From Gemmataceae bacterium (GTDB lineage Bacteria > Planctomycetota > Planctomycetia > Gemmatales > Gemmataceae): a stretch of DNA of 39,669 bases. The position numbers and the translations under genes were made by a program. The stretch spans positions 1 through 39,669 of the forward strand of contig JAIBBI010000034.1 of NCBI GenBank assembly GCA_019694755.1, written 5' to 3'. The notes under the pieces are model-generated. The model was not told where the DNA came from. It saw nothing but the letters and a program-made list of their open reading frames with translations, and searched no databases. This document shows positions 22,863-30,799 of the stretch, in pieces; the first letter of the stretch is position 1; each line of letters begins with the position of its first letter.

Positions 22863-23909
22863 CTAGTTCCTCACCCAGTTGATGACCACGCCCAGGTGCG
22901 TTTCGCGCGAGTGGAGCAGGCCTTCGTACGCTTCTCGCAACTGATCGCCCGTGATACTGTGGGTGACGAGGCCGGCCAGGCTGAGCCGGCGGGAGGCGAG
23001 GGCGGCGATGAGCCACCGCTGGGCCTTGTCGATGTCCCACGCCCCGGCCAGGCGACTGTGCGATGATTCAAAGAGCATGTTGCCATGCGCGCCGGACACC
23101 TCCAGCGATCGGCGGTGCAAGTCATCGTAGAAGTTGACCTGACCCGCGACGCCCCGCGGACTGCCGACCACGATCACCTGCCCGGCGTCACAGGCGAGTC
23201 GCATCGCCTGCGGCACGCAGTCGGGAATCCCAGTCGCATCGACGACGACTTCCGCGCCAGTGCCGCCAAGCAGTCGGCGGATGCTATCACGCGGTTCCCC
23301 GGCCGACGGATCGATGACATGATCGGCCCCGCCGGCCTGGGCCGCCTGGCGACGGGCGGTAACGCGGTCGATGCCGATTACGGGATACGCACCGGCCGCG
23401 ACGAGGCCGCGGAGTGCAAACTGGCCGATCACGCCGAGGCCCAGCACGGCCGCGCTCCGCCCCAGCGTCAGCCCGGCTCGGATGGCCGCGCCGAAGCCGT
23501 AGCGGGCAATGCAGGCCCAAGCGGCATCTTCAAAGGTCAGCGAATCAGGGATGCGCCACAGTCGGCCGCGCTCGTGCCCGAGCGTCAGTAGCTCAGAAGA
23601 CGCGTGGTTGCCGGGGTAGCAGACGCGGTCGCCGGGTTTCCAATCCGGGACCTCGGAGCCGACGGCATCGACGACCCCGGCCGCACTGTAGCCGGGTCGA
23701 AACGGGAACTTCCAATCGGTCATGGCCGGGTCGCGTAGCCACTGATGCGTGCCGGTGTACACGGCCAACTCGGTGCCCGGACTGACTGCGGTAGCCAGCG
23801 TGCGGACGCGGATCTGGCTCGGCCCCGGGGCGGCCAGTTCACCGGTTCGCAGCGCAACCTTCCCGGCCTCGGTAATCTCAGCCCACTGATACGGCACCGG
23901 CCCGACCAT
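22863..23909 (-). CDS. Medium-chain (MDR) dehydrogenase, zinc-binding alcohol dehydrogenase-like
   Basis: The 348-residue product has the MDR architecture: a GroES-like domain with TAVSPGTELAVYTG and FPFRPGYSAAGVVDAVGSEV, then a Rossmann domain with AAVLGLGVIGQFALRGLVAAGA and the sugar-binding segment IGIDR. The catalytic-zinc cysteine found in classical alcohol dehydrogenases is replaced in this SPGTE type, and no structural-zinc four-Cys lobe is seen, so zinc-free catalysis is likely. The substrate is unknown. I chose ATG 23909 (MVGPVPYQWAEI) with GAAAGG upstream; the open frame before it is the antisense of ybeY. It is divergent from ybeY with 99 bp between start codons. Confidence 0.82.
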   Translation of the reverse strand: MVGPVPYQWAEITEAGKVALRTGELAAPGPSQIRVRTLATAVSPGTELAVYTGTHQWLRDPAMTDWKFPFRPGYSAAGVVDAVGSEVPDWKPGDRVCYPGNHASSELLTLGHERGRLWRIPDSLTFEDAAWACIARYGFGAAIRAGLTLGRSAAVLGLGVIGQFALRGLVAAGAYPVIGIDRVTARRQAAQAGGADHVIDPSAGEPRDSIRRLLGGTGAEVVVDATGIPDCVPQAMRLACDAGQVIVVGSPRGVAGQVNFYDDLHRRSLEVSGAHGNMLFESSHSRLAGAWDIDKAQRWLIAALASRRLSLAGLVTHSITGDQLREAYEGLLHSRETHLGVVINWVRN

Positions 23910-24008
23910 CGCGATTCGCCTTTCGTCGGCATTGCAGAGTTCGGACCATCCTACGACCGTGTGCGGCCGACGACCGCGTCCGTAACTTGGACGTGCAGGA
24001 GACCCGAC

Positions 24009-24452
24009 TTGCAGAACATCACCATCGCGATCGCCAATCGACAGAAGACCGTCCCCATCGACCGCGTCGTGCTGCGCCGTGCGGCCAAGATCGTACTGCG
24101 TGGTGAAGGCGTGACTTCCGCCGAGATCAGTCTCGCCTTTGTGGATGATCCGGAGAGCGCTCGGGTGAACTGGGAGTTCCTTCGGCACCGCGGACCGACG
24201 GATGTCATCACGTTTCCTCTGGGCAGTGATCCGCTGGTCGGGGAATTGGTGATCGGTGCGGAGGTGGCCGGGCGCGTGGCCGGCGAGCGCGGTCATGCGA
24301 CGGCCGACGAGCTTGCGCTCTACGTGATTCACGGCGTGCTGCACCTGTGCGGCTACGACGACAAGAAGGCCGGGCCGCGGAAGGTGATGCGCGGTCGGGA
24401 GGCCCATTACCTGGCCGCGCTCGGCCTGCCGGGCATCAACGAGCGGACGTAG
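24009..24452 (+). CDS. ybeY: Endoribonuclease YbeY (16S rRNA maturation)
   Basis: This 147-residue single-strand endoribonuclease acts in 16S rRNA 3'-end maturation and ribosome quality control. The TTG start at 24009 follows CAGGAG by eight bases and gives the usual N-terminus; in-frame starts further upstream run into the promoter region. Family segments are VDDPESARVNWEFLRHRGPTDVITFP and the metal site HGVLHLCGYDD (108-118). His108 and His112 are present, but the third ligand, normally His, is Asp118. It is followed 10 bp later by recO, the start of a ybeY-recO-lipoprotein cluster. Confidence 0.9.
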   Translation: MQNITIAIANRQKTVPIDRVVLRRAAKIVLRGEGVTSAEISLAFVDDPESARVNWEFLRHRGPTDVITFPLGSDPLVGELVIGAEVAGRVAGERGHATADELALYVIHGVLHLCGYDDKKAGPRKVMRGREAHYLAALGLPGINERT

Positions 24453-24462
24453 AACAGCCAGC

Positions 24463-25197
24463 ATGTCACTCGAGCAAGCCACCGCGCTCGTGGTCCGCGG
24501 GTCGGACTGGAGCGAATCGAGCCGGATCGTCACGCTGTGGACACGGGAGTTCGGCCGGGTGCGGGCGTTGGCCAAGGGCGGCCGACGGCTCAAGTCGAAT
24601 TTCGAGGTCGCGCTCGATCTGCTCACCGTCTGCAACATCGTCTTCATCCGCAAGTCGTCGGGCGGGCTCGACCTGCTGACCGAAGCCCAGGTCGAAGAGC
24701 GGTTCACGAACCTGCGGACCGACCTCCCGGCGTTCTACGCCGGGTGCTACGTCGCCGAGTTGCTCTCGGACCTCACGGAAGATTACGACCCGCACCCGGC
24801 GCTTTTCGACGAGGCGCTCACGACGCTGCGCGAGTTCGGCGGTCTGGGTAAATTGACGGGCCTGCGGTTGCTGTCCTTCGAGTTGACACTGCTGGGCGAA
24901 CTCGGATATAGCCCCGCCCTGCGCGGATGCGCTGTGTGCCAGAAGCCGGTGGAAGCCGGCTCGTTCGGCGCGACGGCCGGGGGCGTCTTGTGCCCGACCT
25001 GTCGACTGAAGGAACGCGACGCCCGCCCGCTGAGCCCGGGGGCGTGGTCGACGCTGGTGGCGCTGCAGGACGATCCGACGCAATGGCGGCGCGAACTGTC
25101 CGACCGGATTCGGACGGAGCTCCGGCAACATCTGGGACTGTACGTGAGCACCCGGCTCGGCCGGCGACCACGGCTGCTCCCGTACCTGACGGGATAG
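24463..25197 (+). CDS. recO: DNA repair protein RecO
   Basis: This 244-residue recombination mediator loads RecA onto SSB-coated DNA in the RecFOR pathway and anneals strands. The N-terminal OB-fold (about 1-80) includes ATALVVRGSDWSESSRIVTLWTREFGRV, and AKGGRRLKS follows. The helical C-terminal part carries a zinc finger, CAVCQKPVE plus GGVLCPTC. The length is normal. It sits between ybeY and the BamD-like lipoprotein gene with short gaps on both sides, so it is probably co-transcribed. Confidence 0.95.
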   Translation: MSLEQATALVVRGSDWSESSRIVTLWTREFGRVRALAKGGRRLKSNFEVALDLLTVCNIVFIRKSSGGLDLLTEAQVEERFTNLRTDLPAFYAGCYVAELLSDLTEDYDPHPALFDEALTTLREFGGLGKLTGLRLLSFELTLLGELGYSPALRGCAVCQKPVEAGSFGATAGGVLCPTCRLKERDARPLSPGAWSTLVALQDDPTQWRRELSDRIRTELRQHLGLYVSTRLGRRPRLLPYLTG

Positions 25198-25208
25198 CGA
25201 GGACCGAC

Positions 25209-26405
25209 ATGCCCCGCTGGATTCGATTGCTGGCCCCGGCGCTCATGATCGCCCCGACCGGCTGCGCCCTGCGGGATTACATCTGGGAGCCGCCCGTCCG
25301 GCCCATCCCCGATGCGATGTCGGTCCGCGGTCTGACCTCGGCATCGCCGAGCGAGCTCTCGCCGGACCTGGCCGCCGCCCACGAGAAGCTCCGGGCCGGC
25401 GATGTATCTGCGGCGTGCAAAGCCTATCACAAGATCGCTGACAATACGAAGAACCCGCCCACCGTCGCGGAAGAGGCCCGCTTCTTCGAGGCGGAGTGCC
25501 TTTACAAGCAGGACGACTGGCCCAAGGCCTGCGACACCTATCACAAGACTTTGCTCGACTTCCCCAACGGCCAGTATCGGGCCCAGTGCTGCCGGCGGAT
25601 GTTCGACATCGCCAACGTCTGGCTCGACGAAACGCGGACGGAGCAGGCCCGCAAGGAGAAGAAGGAAGGCAGCTTCTGGGAGATCACCCCGGTGGTCCAT
25701 TTCGAGAAGCAGAAGCCGTTCTTCGACATGGAGGGCCGGGCGCTGCAGGCGCTGGAGCAAGTCCACCTCAACGACATCGGCGGGCCGCTCGCGGACAAGG
25801 CGCTGTTCCTGGCCGGCGGCATCAAGTTCTATCGCGAAGATTATCGGGAAGCGGACTATTACTACACCCAGCTCACCGAGCAGCACCCGAACAGCCCGCT
25901 CGCGCCCAAAGCGATCGAACTGGCGATCATAAGCAAACACCTGAGCACCGGCGGAGCCGACTACGACGGCCGGAAGGTCGCGGAAGCCCGGCAGCTCGTC
26001 GACACGGCCATGCGGGCCTACCCCGAGCTGGCCCAGTCCAAGAGCGGCTTCCTCGAGCGTCAGCTTTACAGCATCAACTACCAGCAGGCGGAGAAGGACT
26101 ACAACACGGCCCTGTTCTACCTGCGTACGGGTCACCCCGGCTCGGCGTATTACTACCTCGAAATCGTCCGCCGGAGTTACCCGGGCTCGAAGTTCGCCAA
26201 CGACGCGACGCAGAAAATGCTCGACATCCGGCGCGACGTGGAAGCGGGCAAGTACGACAAGAAGGAAAAAGACTACTTCGAGAAGCTGGAAGAGCAGTGG
26301 GAAGGCCTCTTCGGCAAGTCCGAGGGGGGCCCCGGGCAACCACTCGCGGGTACGGGCGCTCCGCCAGCCGGGATGAACCCCGGTGGCATGATGCCCCGCC
26401 GGTAG
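25209..26405 (+). CDS. BamD-like TPR lipoprotein (outer-membrane assembly)
   Basis: The 398-residue product starts at ATG 25209, 11 bp after recO, with a lipoprotein-type signal (MPRWIRLLAPALMIAPTGCALRD; Cys19). TPR-like helices follow, with FFEAECLYKQDDWPKACDTYHKTLLDFPNGQYRAQ and YREDYREADYYYTQLTEQHPNSPLAPKA, and later YNTALFYLRTGHPGSAYYYLEIVRRSYPGSKFANDA, close to the BamD/YfiO pattern. The tail is Pro/Gly/Met-rich. BamD links beta-barrel precursors to BamA at the outer membrane. The protein is longer than E. coli BamD (about 245), and a general TPR lipoprotein remains possible. The lptE-like gene follows 17 bp later. Confidence 0.8.
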   Translation: MPRWIRLLAPALMIAPTGCALRDYIWEPPVRPIPDAMSVRGLTSASPSELSPDLAAAHEKLRAGDVSAACKAYHKIADNTKNPPTVAEEARFFEAECLYKQDDWPKACDTYHKTLLDFPNGQYRAQCCRRMFDIANVWLDETRTEQARKEKKEGSFWEITPVVHFEKQKPFFDMEGRALQALEQVHLNDIGGPLADKALFLAGGIKFYREDYREADYYYTQLTEQHPNSPLAPKAIELAIISKHLSTGGADYDGRKVAEARQLVDTAMRAYPELAQSKSGFLERQLYSINYQQAEKDYNTALFYLRTGHPGSAYYYLEIVRRSYPGSKFANDATQKMLDIRRDVEAGKYDKKEKDYFEKLEEQWEGLFGKSEGGPGQPLAGTGAPPAGMNPGGMMPRR

Positions 26406-26422
26406 TTCGAGGATCGCCCCTC

Positions 26423-27016
26423 ATGGAATTGAGCCGAACCATGCGCCGCCTGATCGTCATGCTTGCCGTCATGCTGCCGCTCGCCGGGTGCGAGTCGGGC
26501 GGGCATTTCAGCATGTTCGGCTACACGACCCGGCCCAATTACGACCCGTGCATCAAGACGGTTTACGTACCGATCTTCCAGAATAAGACCTTCGTCCGCG
26601 GACTGGAATTCGACCTGACCCGCTCGGTGATCCGCACGATCGAGGAGAAGACGCCGTTCAAGGTGGTCAGCGATCGCGACAAGGCGGATACGGAATTGCT
26701 CGGCACGATCGTGGCCTTCAACAAGAACATTCTCAACCGCAACCAGTTGAACGAACAGCGCGAGACGGAAACGGTGCTGACTGTGGCCGTGGTCTGGAAA
26801 GACATGCGGACCGGCGACACTCTCTCGGGTCCGAAGGTATCGCCGCCGCCGGGCGCGGTGGAACCCGGCGTGGCGCCTCCGCCCCCGCCGCCAGTCATGG
26901 TCACGTCGACGGCGAGTTTCATTCCGGAAGTCGGCCAGTCGATCACGACGGCGAAGCAGGTGAACACCAACAAACTGGCCACCCAGATCGTCGCCCTGAT
27001 GGAAAAGCCGTGGTAG
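26423..27016 (+). CDS. lptE: LptE-like outer-membrane lipoprotein
   Basis: The 197-residue product starts at ATG 26423 (or ATG 26441) and has a signal with the lipobox LPLAGC. The core reads GYTTRPNYDPCIKTVYVPIFQNKTFVRGLEFDLTRSVIRTIEEKTPFKVVSD, matching the LptE/RlpB pattern of an outer-membrane lipoprotein that plugs LptD during lipopolysaccharide insertion. A Pro-rich loop (PPPPPPVMV) interrupts the later strands. It follows the BamD-like gene by 17 bp; two outer-membrane assembly lipoproteins together suggest a functional pair. The weak similarity of this family keeps the assignment moderate. Confidence 0.78.
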   Translation: MELSRTMRRLIVMLAVMLPLAGCESGGHFSMFGYTTRPNYDPCIKTVYVPIFQNKTFVRGLEFDLTRSVIRTIEEKTPFKVVSDRDKADTELLGTIVAFNKNILNRNQLNEQRETETVLTVAVVWKDMRTGDTLSGPKVSPPPGAVEPGVAPPPPPPVMVTSTASFIPEVGQSITTAKQVNTNKLATQIVALMEKPW

Positions 27017-27152
27017 CCGGCCGGCGGGACGACATTCCCCCACAAAATACAGCCATTTCGTCACTTGCGGACGGTCGGACGCTTGCCCGACCGGTCCCGG
27101 AGGTCTAATCTGGCAGGAGACACCTGCCGCGAGACTCCCGGGAGTACGCACC

Positions 27153-27677
27153 ATGAATTCGCTCTTGCTGGCCCTGTCGCTGTTTGCCGTTGATCCGCCA
27201 GCCGAGAAGCCGATGCCGAAAGGCCCGGAGGCCCCGGCTGCCGATCTGAAGACCGTCATTGAGAAACTCGACGCGCTCGAAAAGAAGATCAACTCCATCA
27301 ACGAGCAGCACACGAAACTCGTCGACACGATGAGCCAGGAGATCCAGAAGGATCTCAACGACCTCAACCGTCGCGTGAAAAAGATCGAGGCCGACATGGA
27401 GTCGTCGCGTCGCCAGTCGACCTCGGCGAAGCCGGTCGAACCGGTGGCGACGCCCGCTCCCGGATCGGGCAACGCGACCGTGCTGCTGATCAACTCGCGA
27501 TTCGATGTCATGTTTGAGGCGGTAGTCAACGGCGTCACCTATTGGGTGCCGCCCGGCCAGAGCCGGACTGTGACGGTGCCCGCGGGCGCGGTCTCGACCG
27601 AACTGCTGACGACGCAGGAAGCGGCGAAGACGCGGACTCTGGTTGCGGGCGCGACTCACGTCGTCACTTTGCGATGA
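27153..27677 (+). CDS. Exported coiled-coil protein of unknown function
   Basis: The 174-residue product starts at ATG 27153 after GGGAG. It has a short hydrophobic N-terminus (MNSLLLALSLFAVDPPA). A heptad-rich coiled coil follows at about 30-90 (VIEKLDALEKKINSINEQH, DLNDLNRRVKKIEADME). After a Pro/Ala linker comes a compact beta-type C-terminal domain (about 104-174, VLLINSRFDVMFEAVVNGVTYWVPPGQ). No family is recognised. It lies 10 bp before cmk on the same strand. The 136-bp gap before it (27017-27152) shows no clear promoter. Confidence 0.72.
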   Translation: MNSLLLALSLFAVDPPAEKPMPKGPEAPAADLKTVIEKLDALEKKINSINEQHTKLVDTMSQEIQKDLNDLNRRVKKIEADMESSRRQSTSAKPVEPVATPAPGSGNATVLLINSRFDVMFEAVVNGVTYWVPPGQSRTVTVPAGAVSTELLTTQEAAKTRTLVAGATHVVTLR

Positions 27678-27687
27678 CGGGGCGCGG

Positions 27688-28377
27688 ATGATTGTCACTA
27701 TCGACGGCCCGGCCGGTGCGGGGAAATCCAGTGTGGCGCGGGCGCTCGCGGAGCACCTCGGTCTGCACTTTCTCGACACCGGCTCCATGTACCGTGCCGT
27801 CGCCTTTGCCATCCTGGAGGCCGGGATCGACCCTGCCGACGAGGAGGCCGTCGCCGCCCTCCTTCCGACCCTCGACTTTCATTTCGATGCCGGAATCACC
27901 CACCTGGCCGGCCGGGATCTGGCGGGCATCATCCGCACCCCTGAGATCACCCGGCTTTCGAGCTTCATCGCCAAGCAGAAGCAGGTCCGCGACTTTCTTG
28001 TGCCGATCCAGCGCGAGATCGCCCGGCACCACGACCTCGTCACCGAGGGGCGCGACCAGGGGACCATCGTGTTCCCGCGTGCCGAGGTGAAATTCTTCCT
28101 CACAGCCGACCGCGTGGAGCGGGCCCGCCGACGACTCAAGGACCTGATCGCCAAGGGCGCAGACATTACGCTCGAAGCGGTTCTCGAAGCCCAGGACCTG
28201 CGCGACAGGCAGGACACGGAACGCCACGACGGGCCGCTCGCGAGGGCCGAAGACGCACACCCGATCGACAGCACCGGCAAAGGCCTCACTGAAGTCATTG
28301 CTCAAATGGAGGCCATCGTCACCCGATGTCTGACACCGTCCACTGGCTCGCCTACGAGTTCACCGCTCAATTCCTGA
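27688..28377 (+). CDS. cmk: Cytidylate kinase
   Basis: This 229-residue enzyme phosphorylates CMP and dCMP with ATP. The P-loop GPAGAGKS is at residues 7-14, followed by the typical LDTGSMYRAVAF. GRDQGTIVFPRAEVKFFLTAD and RRLKDL-type segments are conserved; the classical GRDIGT is GRDQGT here. ATG 27688 is preceded by a weak GCGG. The 3' end overlaps plsC by 52 bases, so the last 17 or so residues share DNA with the plsC start. Pairing of cmk with plsC is common in bacteria. Confidence 0.95.
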   Translation: MIVTIDGPAGAGKSSVARALAEHLGLHFLDTGSMYRAVAFAILEAGIDPADEEAVAALLPTLDFHFDAGITHLAGRDLAGIIRTPEITRLSSFIAKQKQVRDFLVPIQREIARHHDLVTEGRDQGTIVFPRAEVKFFLTADRVERARRRLKDLIAKGADITLEAVLEAQDLRDRQDTERHDGPLARAEDAHPIDSTGKGLTEVIAQMEAIVTRCLTPSTGSPTSSPLNS

Positions 28378-29006
28378 CATTTGCGATGACGCTGGGCTGG
28401 AGCCTTCGGGTGACGGGCCGGCGGAATCTTCCCGTGAGCGGCCCCGCGCTCATCATTGCCAACCACCAGAGCTTTCTCGACCCGCCGACCATCGGCGTCG
28501 CCTGCAACCGCCATATTGCCTACCTCGCCCGCAAGACCTTGTTCAACAACCCCGCATTCGGCTTCCTGATCAAGACGCTCAATGCCGTGCCGATTGATCA
28601 GGAGGGGATCGCGAAGGACGGGATCAAGGGCATTCTCGCCCGGCTCGAATCGGGCCTCCCGGTGCTCGTGTTTCCCGAGGGGGCACGGAGTGAGAACGGC
28701 GGGATGCTGCCGCTCGCGCCGGGGATCTCCCTGCTCATCAAGCGGGTGCGCTGCCCGATCGTGCCCGTGGGGATTGCCGGGGCGTTTGCCGCGTGGAACC
28801 GGTACACGCCGCTGCCGAGAATGTCGCCGATCTTCCTCCCGGCGACGGACCGGACCATCGCGGTGGCCATCGGCGAGCCGCGCGACGCGGAGAGCGTGGC
28901 GGACCTGCCCCGAAACGAGATGATTGAAGTGCTGACGAAGGACATTGCGAAGATGCACGGCGAGGCCGAGCGGATTCGCCGGAAGCCGCGGCGTCACCGG
29001 CCGTAA
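28326..29006 (+). CDS. plsC: 1-acyl-sn-glycerol-3-phosphate acyltransferase
   Basis: This 226-residue enzyme adds the second acyl chain to lysophosphatidate in phospholipid synthesis at the inner membrane. The catalytic motif NHQSFLD (46-52) and the substrate motif VFPEGARS (about 118-125) are intact, and a hydrophobic N-terminal helix anchors the protein. The ATG at 28326 lies inside cmk, which suggests coupling. The stop overlaps the end of the convergent GTPase gene by 13 bases. The C-terminus is basic (RIRRKPRRHRP). Confidence 0.93.
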   Translation: MSDTVHWLAYEFTAQFLTFAMTLGWSLRVTGRRNLPVSGPALIIANHQSFLDPPTIGVACNRHIAYLARKTLFNNPAFGFLIKTLNAVPIDQEGIAKDGIKGILARLESGLPVLVFPEGARSENGGMLPLAPGISLLIKRVRCPIVPVGIAGAFAAWNRYTPLPRMSPIFLPATDRTIAVAIGEPRDAESVADLPRNEMIEVLTKDIAKMHGEAERIRRKPRRHRP

Positions 29007-30799
29007 AGCGCATCGATCCGGGCCGCCTGTCGGCGGGCGTTCAACAACTCCATCAGTTCGCTCACCTGCCCGATCAGGCCTTCCACTTTCTTCCGCTCGG
29101 CCGCCAGTTCGCCGGCCACCGCTTCCGGCGCGGGGAGGTAGGCCGCACCGATGCGCTCGCGGCCCTCCGCCGTCAATCGCCGGAGAAACTGCCCGCGGAT
29201 CGCCGGCCAGCGCAGGGGGAGTAGCAGCACGATCAGGATGTGGAACACCATCAGTACGGCCAGAGTCAGCACGAACGGCATGAGCGCGCTGCCCAGCGTC
29301 AGTGCATAGCCCTCCTTCATGAACCAGTACCAGAGCAACGAGAGCACCGCACCGACGAAGACCACTTCGGGCACGATGTTCGCGATGAACACCAGCCCGC
29401 TCTGCATGAGTTTCCGGCCGCCCTTGGGATTGGTCCAGTCACTCTCGACCGAGCTGAGCGCGGCACCGACCGCGCTGCGGAGTTGCCCGGGCCAGTCGAG
29501 GGCGGCGAGGTCGTCGAGGCGGGGCTTGAGCAGGTCGGGCGGGAAGCCGACGCCGTCGGCTGAGACGAGCATCCGGTCGGTCATCGTCTGCAACCGCGAC
29601 TGTAACCCGCGTCGGCCGGCGTCGGCCAGGATGCCCCGCGTGAGTCCGGTAACATCCCATTCGCGCTCGGCCGGCTCACCGGTCGAACCTGTGATCGCCC
29701 CCGCGGGGTTTCGCAGCCGGCTGCCGGCAAACTGCAACCATGTGATGAGTCCGAGGTACGCGGCCATCAAACGCTGAAACCGCTGCTGACCCGTCACGCG
29801 GAAGTGGTGCTCGATCTCCCTCTGTTGCGGGTCGAGTGTGTTGACGAGTGATTCGGCCAGGTCCTCGGACTCGGTGTCGAGCAGCTTTTCCCAGACGGGC
29901 CGGGTCGCCCGGGCCGGCTCCGCGAGGTCCGGCGGCTTCGCCTGTTCGAGCCCGGCAATCACCTGCTCCATCAGTTGCTCGACCCCGCGGGCCTTCAGCG
30001 CTTCGATCTCCAGCCGGGTCAGACCTTCTTCCAGCCAACGGACCAGCTCCGGAAACTGCTCCCCCTCGGGCGGAGGACCGGACTTGTCGACCCAGTATTG
30101 GGCGGCCGTGCGGAAGATCAGCGGCTCGGCGAATCCCTCGTCGATCAGGTCGCGGCGCAGGTCCTCGTCGGGACGGAGGCCGCCGTCCACGGGCCGGCTG
30201 CACCGGTCCCACTTGTTCAGGACGAACGCGAAGGCACGTCGCTGGCGCTGGGCTTTGAACAGGTCCCATCCCAGCCGGTCGTGGTACTTCTCCTGTGAGC
30301 CGACGTACAACACCACGTCCGCGGTTGGTAGCACGGCCAGCAAACGTTCGCGGTTCTCTTCCTCGTTGCTGTCGAGGTCCGGCGTGTCGACGAGCACCTT
30401 TTCGCGCAGTTCCTCGCGGTCGTGCGCGACGAGCCGGCAGCGGCGCAGGGCCGGGTCGAGTCGCTCGGGCTTGATCGAGTTGTGGTGATACACCACGGGG
30501 TCGCGCGTGGTGGGGCGGGTGAACGACGCTTGGGCGATCGCCGAGCCGGCGAGGGCGTTGAGGAGTGTCGACTTTCCGACGCCGGTTCCGCCCATGAACA
30601 CGACGACGAGCAGCGGCTGATCGCCGTCGAGGTCTTCGGCCCGGCGGCGGAGGTCGTCACGGAGGCCCTCGAGGTTGGCGCGGACGAGCGGGGCCAGCGG
30701 CCGGCGTGTGGGTGAAGCTATCCATTCGCCGACGCCGCGCTCGAGGCCGCGGAGCGCGGGGACCAGCGTACGGAGCAGGGGCCCGGCCGGCGCGGTCAT
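28994..30799 (-). CDS. Dynamin-like membrane GTPase (second of a pair)
   Basis: The 601-residue product has a dynamin/YfjP-type GTPase domain: G1 GGTGVGKST (70-78), a threonine-rich switch (FTRPTTRD), G3 DTPD (138-141) and G4 NKWD (195-198). A long helical region follows. Two transmembrane segments (about 469-494 and 508-529) form a hairpin, followed by a helical C-terminal tail of about 70 residues. This architecture (GTPase, helical stalk, membrane hairpin) resembles bacterial dynamin-like proteins that bind and remodel membranes. The start ATG at 30799 overlaps the stop of the preceding GTPase gene (ATGA), indicating coupled synthesis and probably a hetero-oligomer. The cellular process is unknown. 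Confidence 0.83.
   Translation of the reverse strand: MTAPAGPLLRTLVPALRGLERGVGEWIASPTRRPLAPLVRANLEGLRDDLRRRAEDLDGDQPLLVVVFMGGTGVGKSTLLNALAGSAIAQASFTRPTTRDPVVYHHNSIKPERLDPALRRCRLVAHDREELREKVLVDTPDLDSNEEENRERLLAVLPTADVVLYVGSQEKYHDRLGWDLFKAQRQRRAFAFVLNKWDRCSRPVDGGLRPDEDLRRDLIDEGFAEPLIFRTAAQYWVDKSGPPPEGEQFPELVRWLEEGLTRLEIEALKARGVEQLMEQVIAGLEQAKPPDLAEPARATRPVWEKLLDTESEDLAESLVNTLDPQQREIEHHFRVTGQQRFQRLMAAYLGLITWLQFAGSRLRNPAGAITGSTGEPAEREWDVTGLTRGILADAGRRGLQSRLQTMTDRMLVSADGVGFPPDLLKPRLDDLAALDWPGQLRSAVGAALSSVESDWTNPKGGRKLMQSGLVFIANIVPEVVFVGAVLSLLWYWFMKEGYALTLGSALMPFVLTLAVLMVFHILIVLLLPLRWPAIRGQFLRRLTAEGRERIGAAYLPAPEAVAGELAAERKKVEGLIGQVSELMELLNARRQAARIDALYGR

Noticed and set aside
22863-24707. 614-residue version of the MDR dehydrogenase
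   Set aside because: The extension upstream of 23909 is antisense to ybeY and the start of recO, and the family N-terminus begins at MVGPVPYQW.
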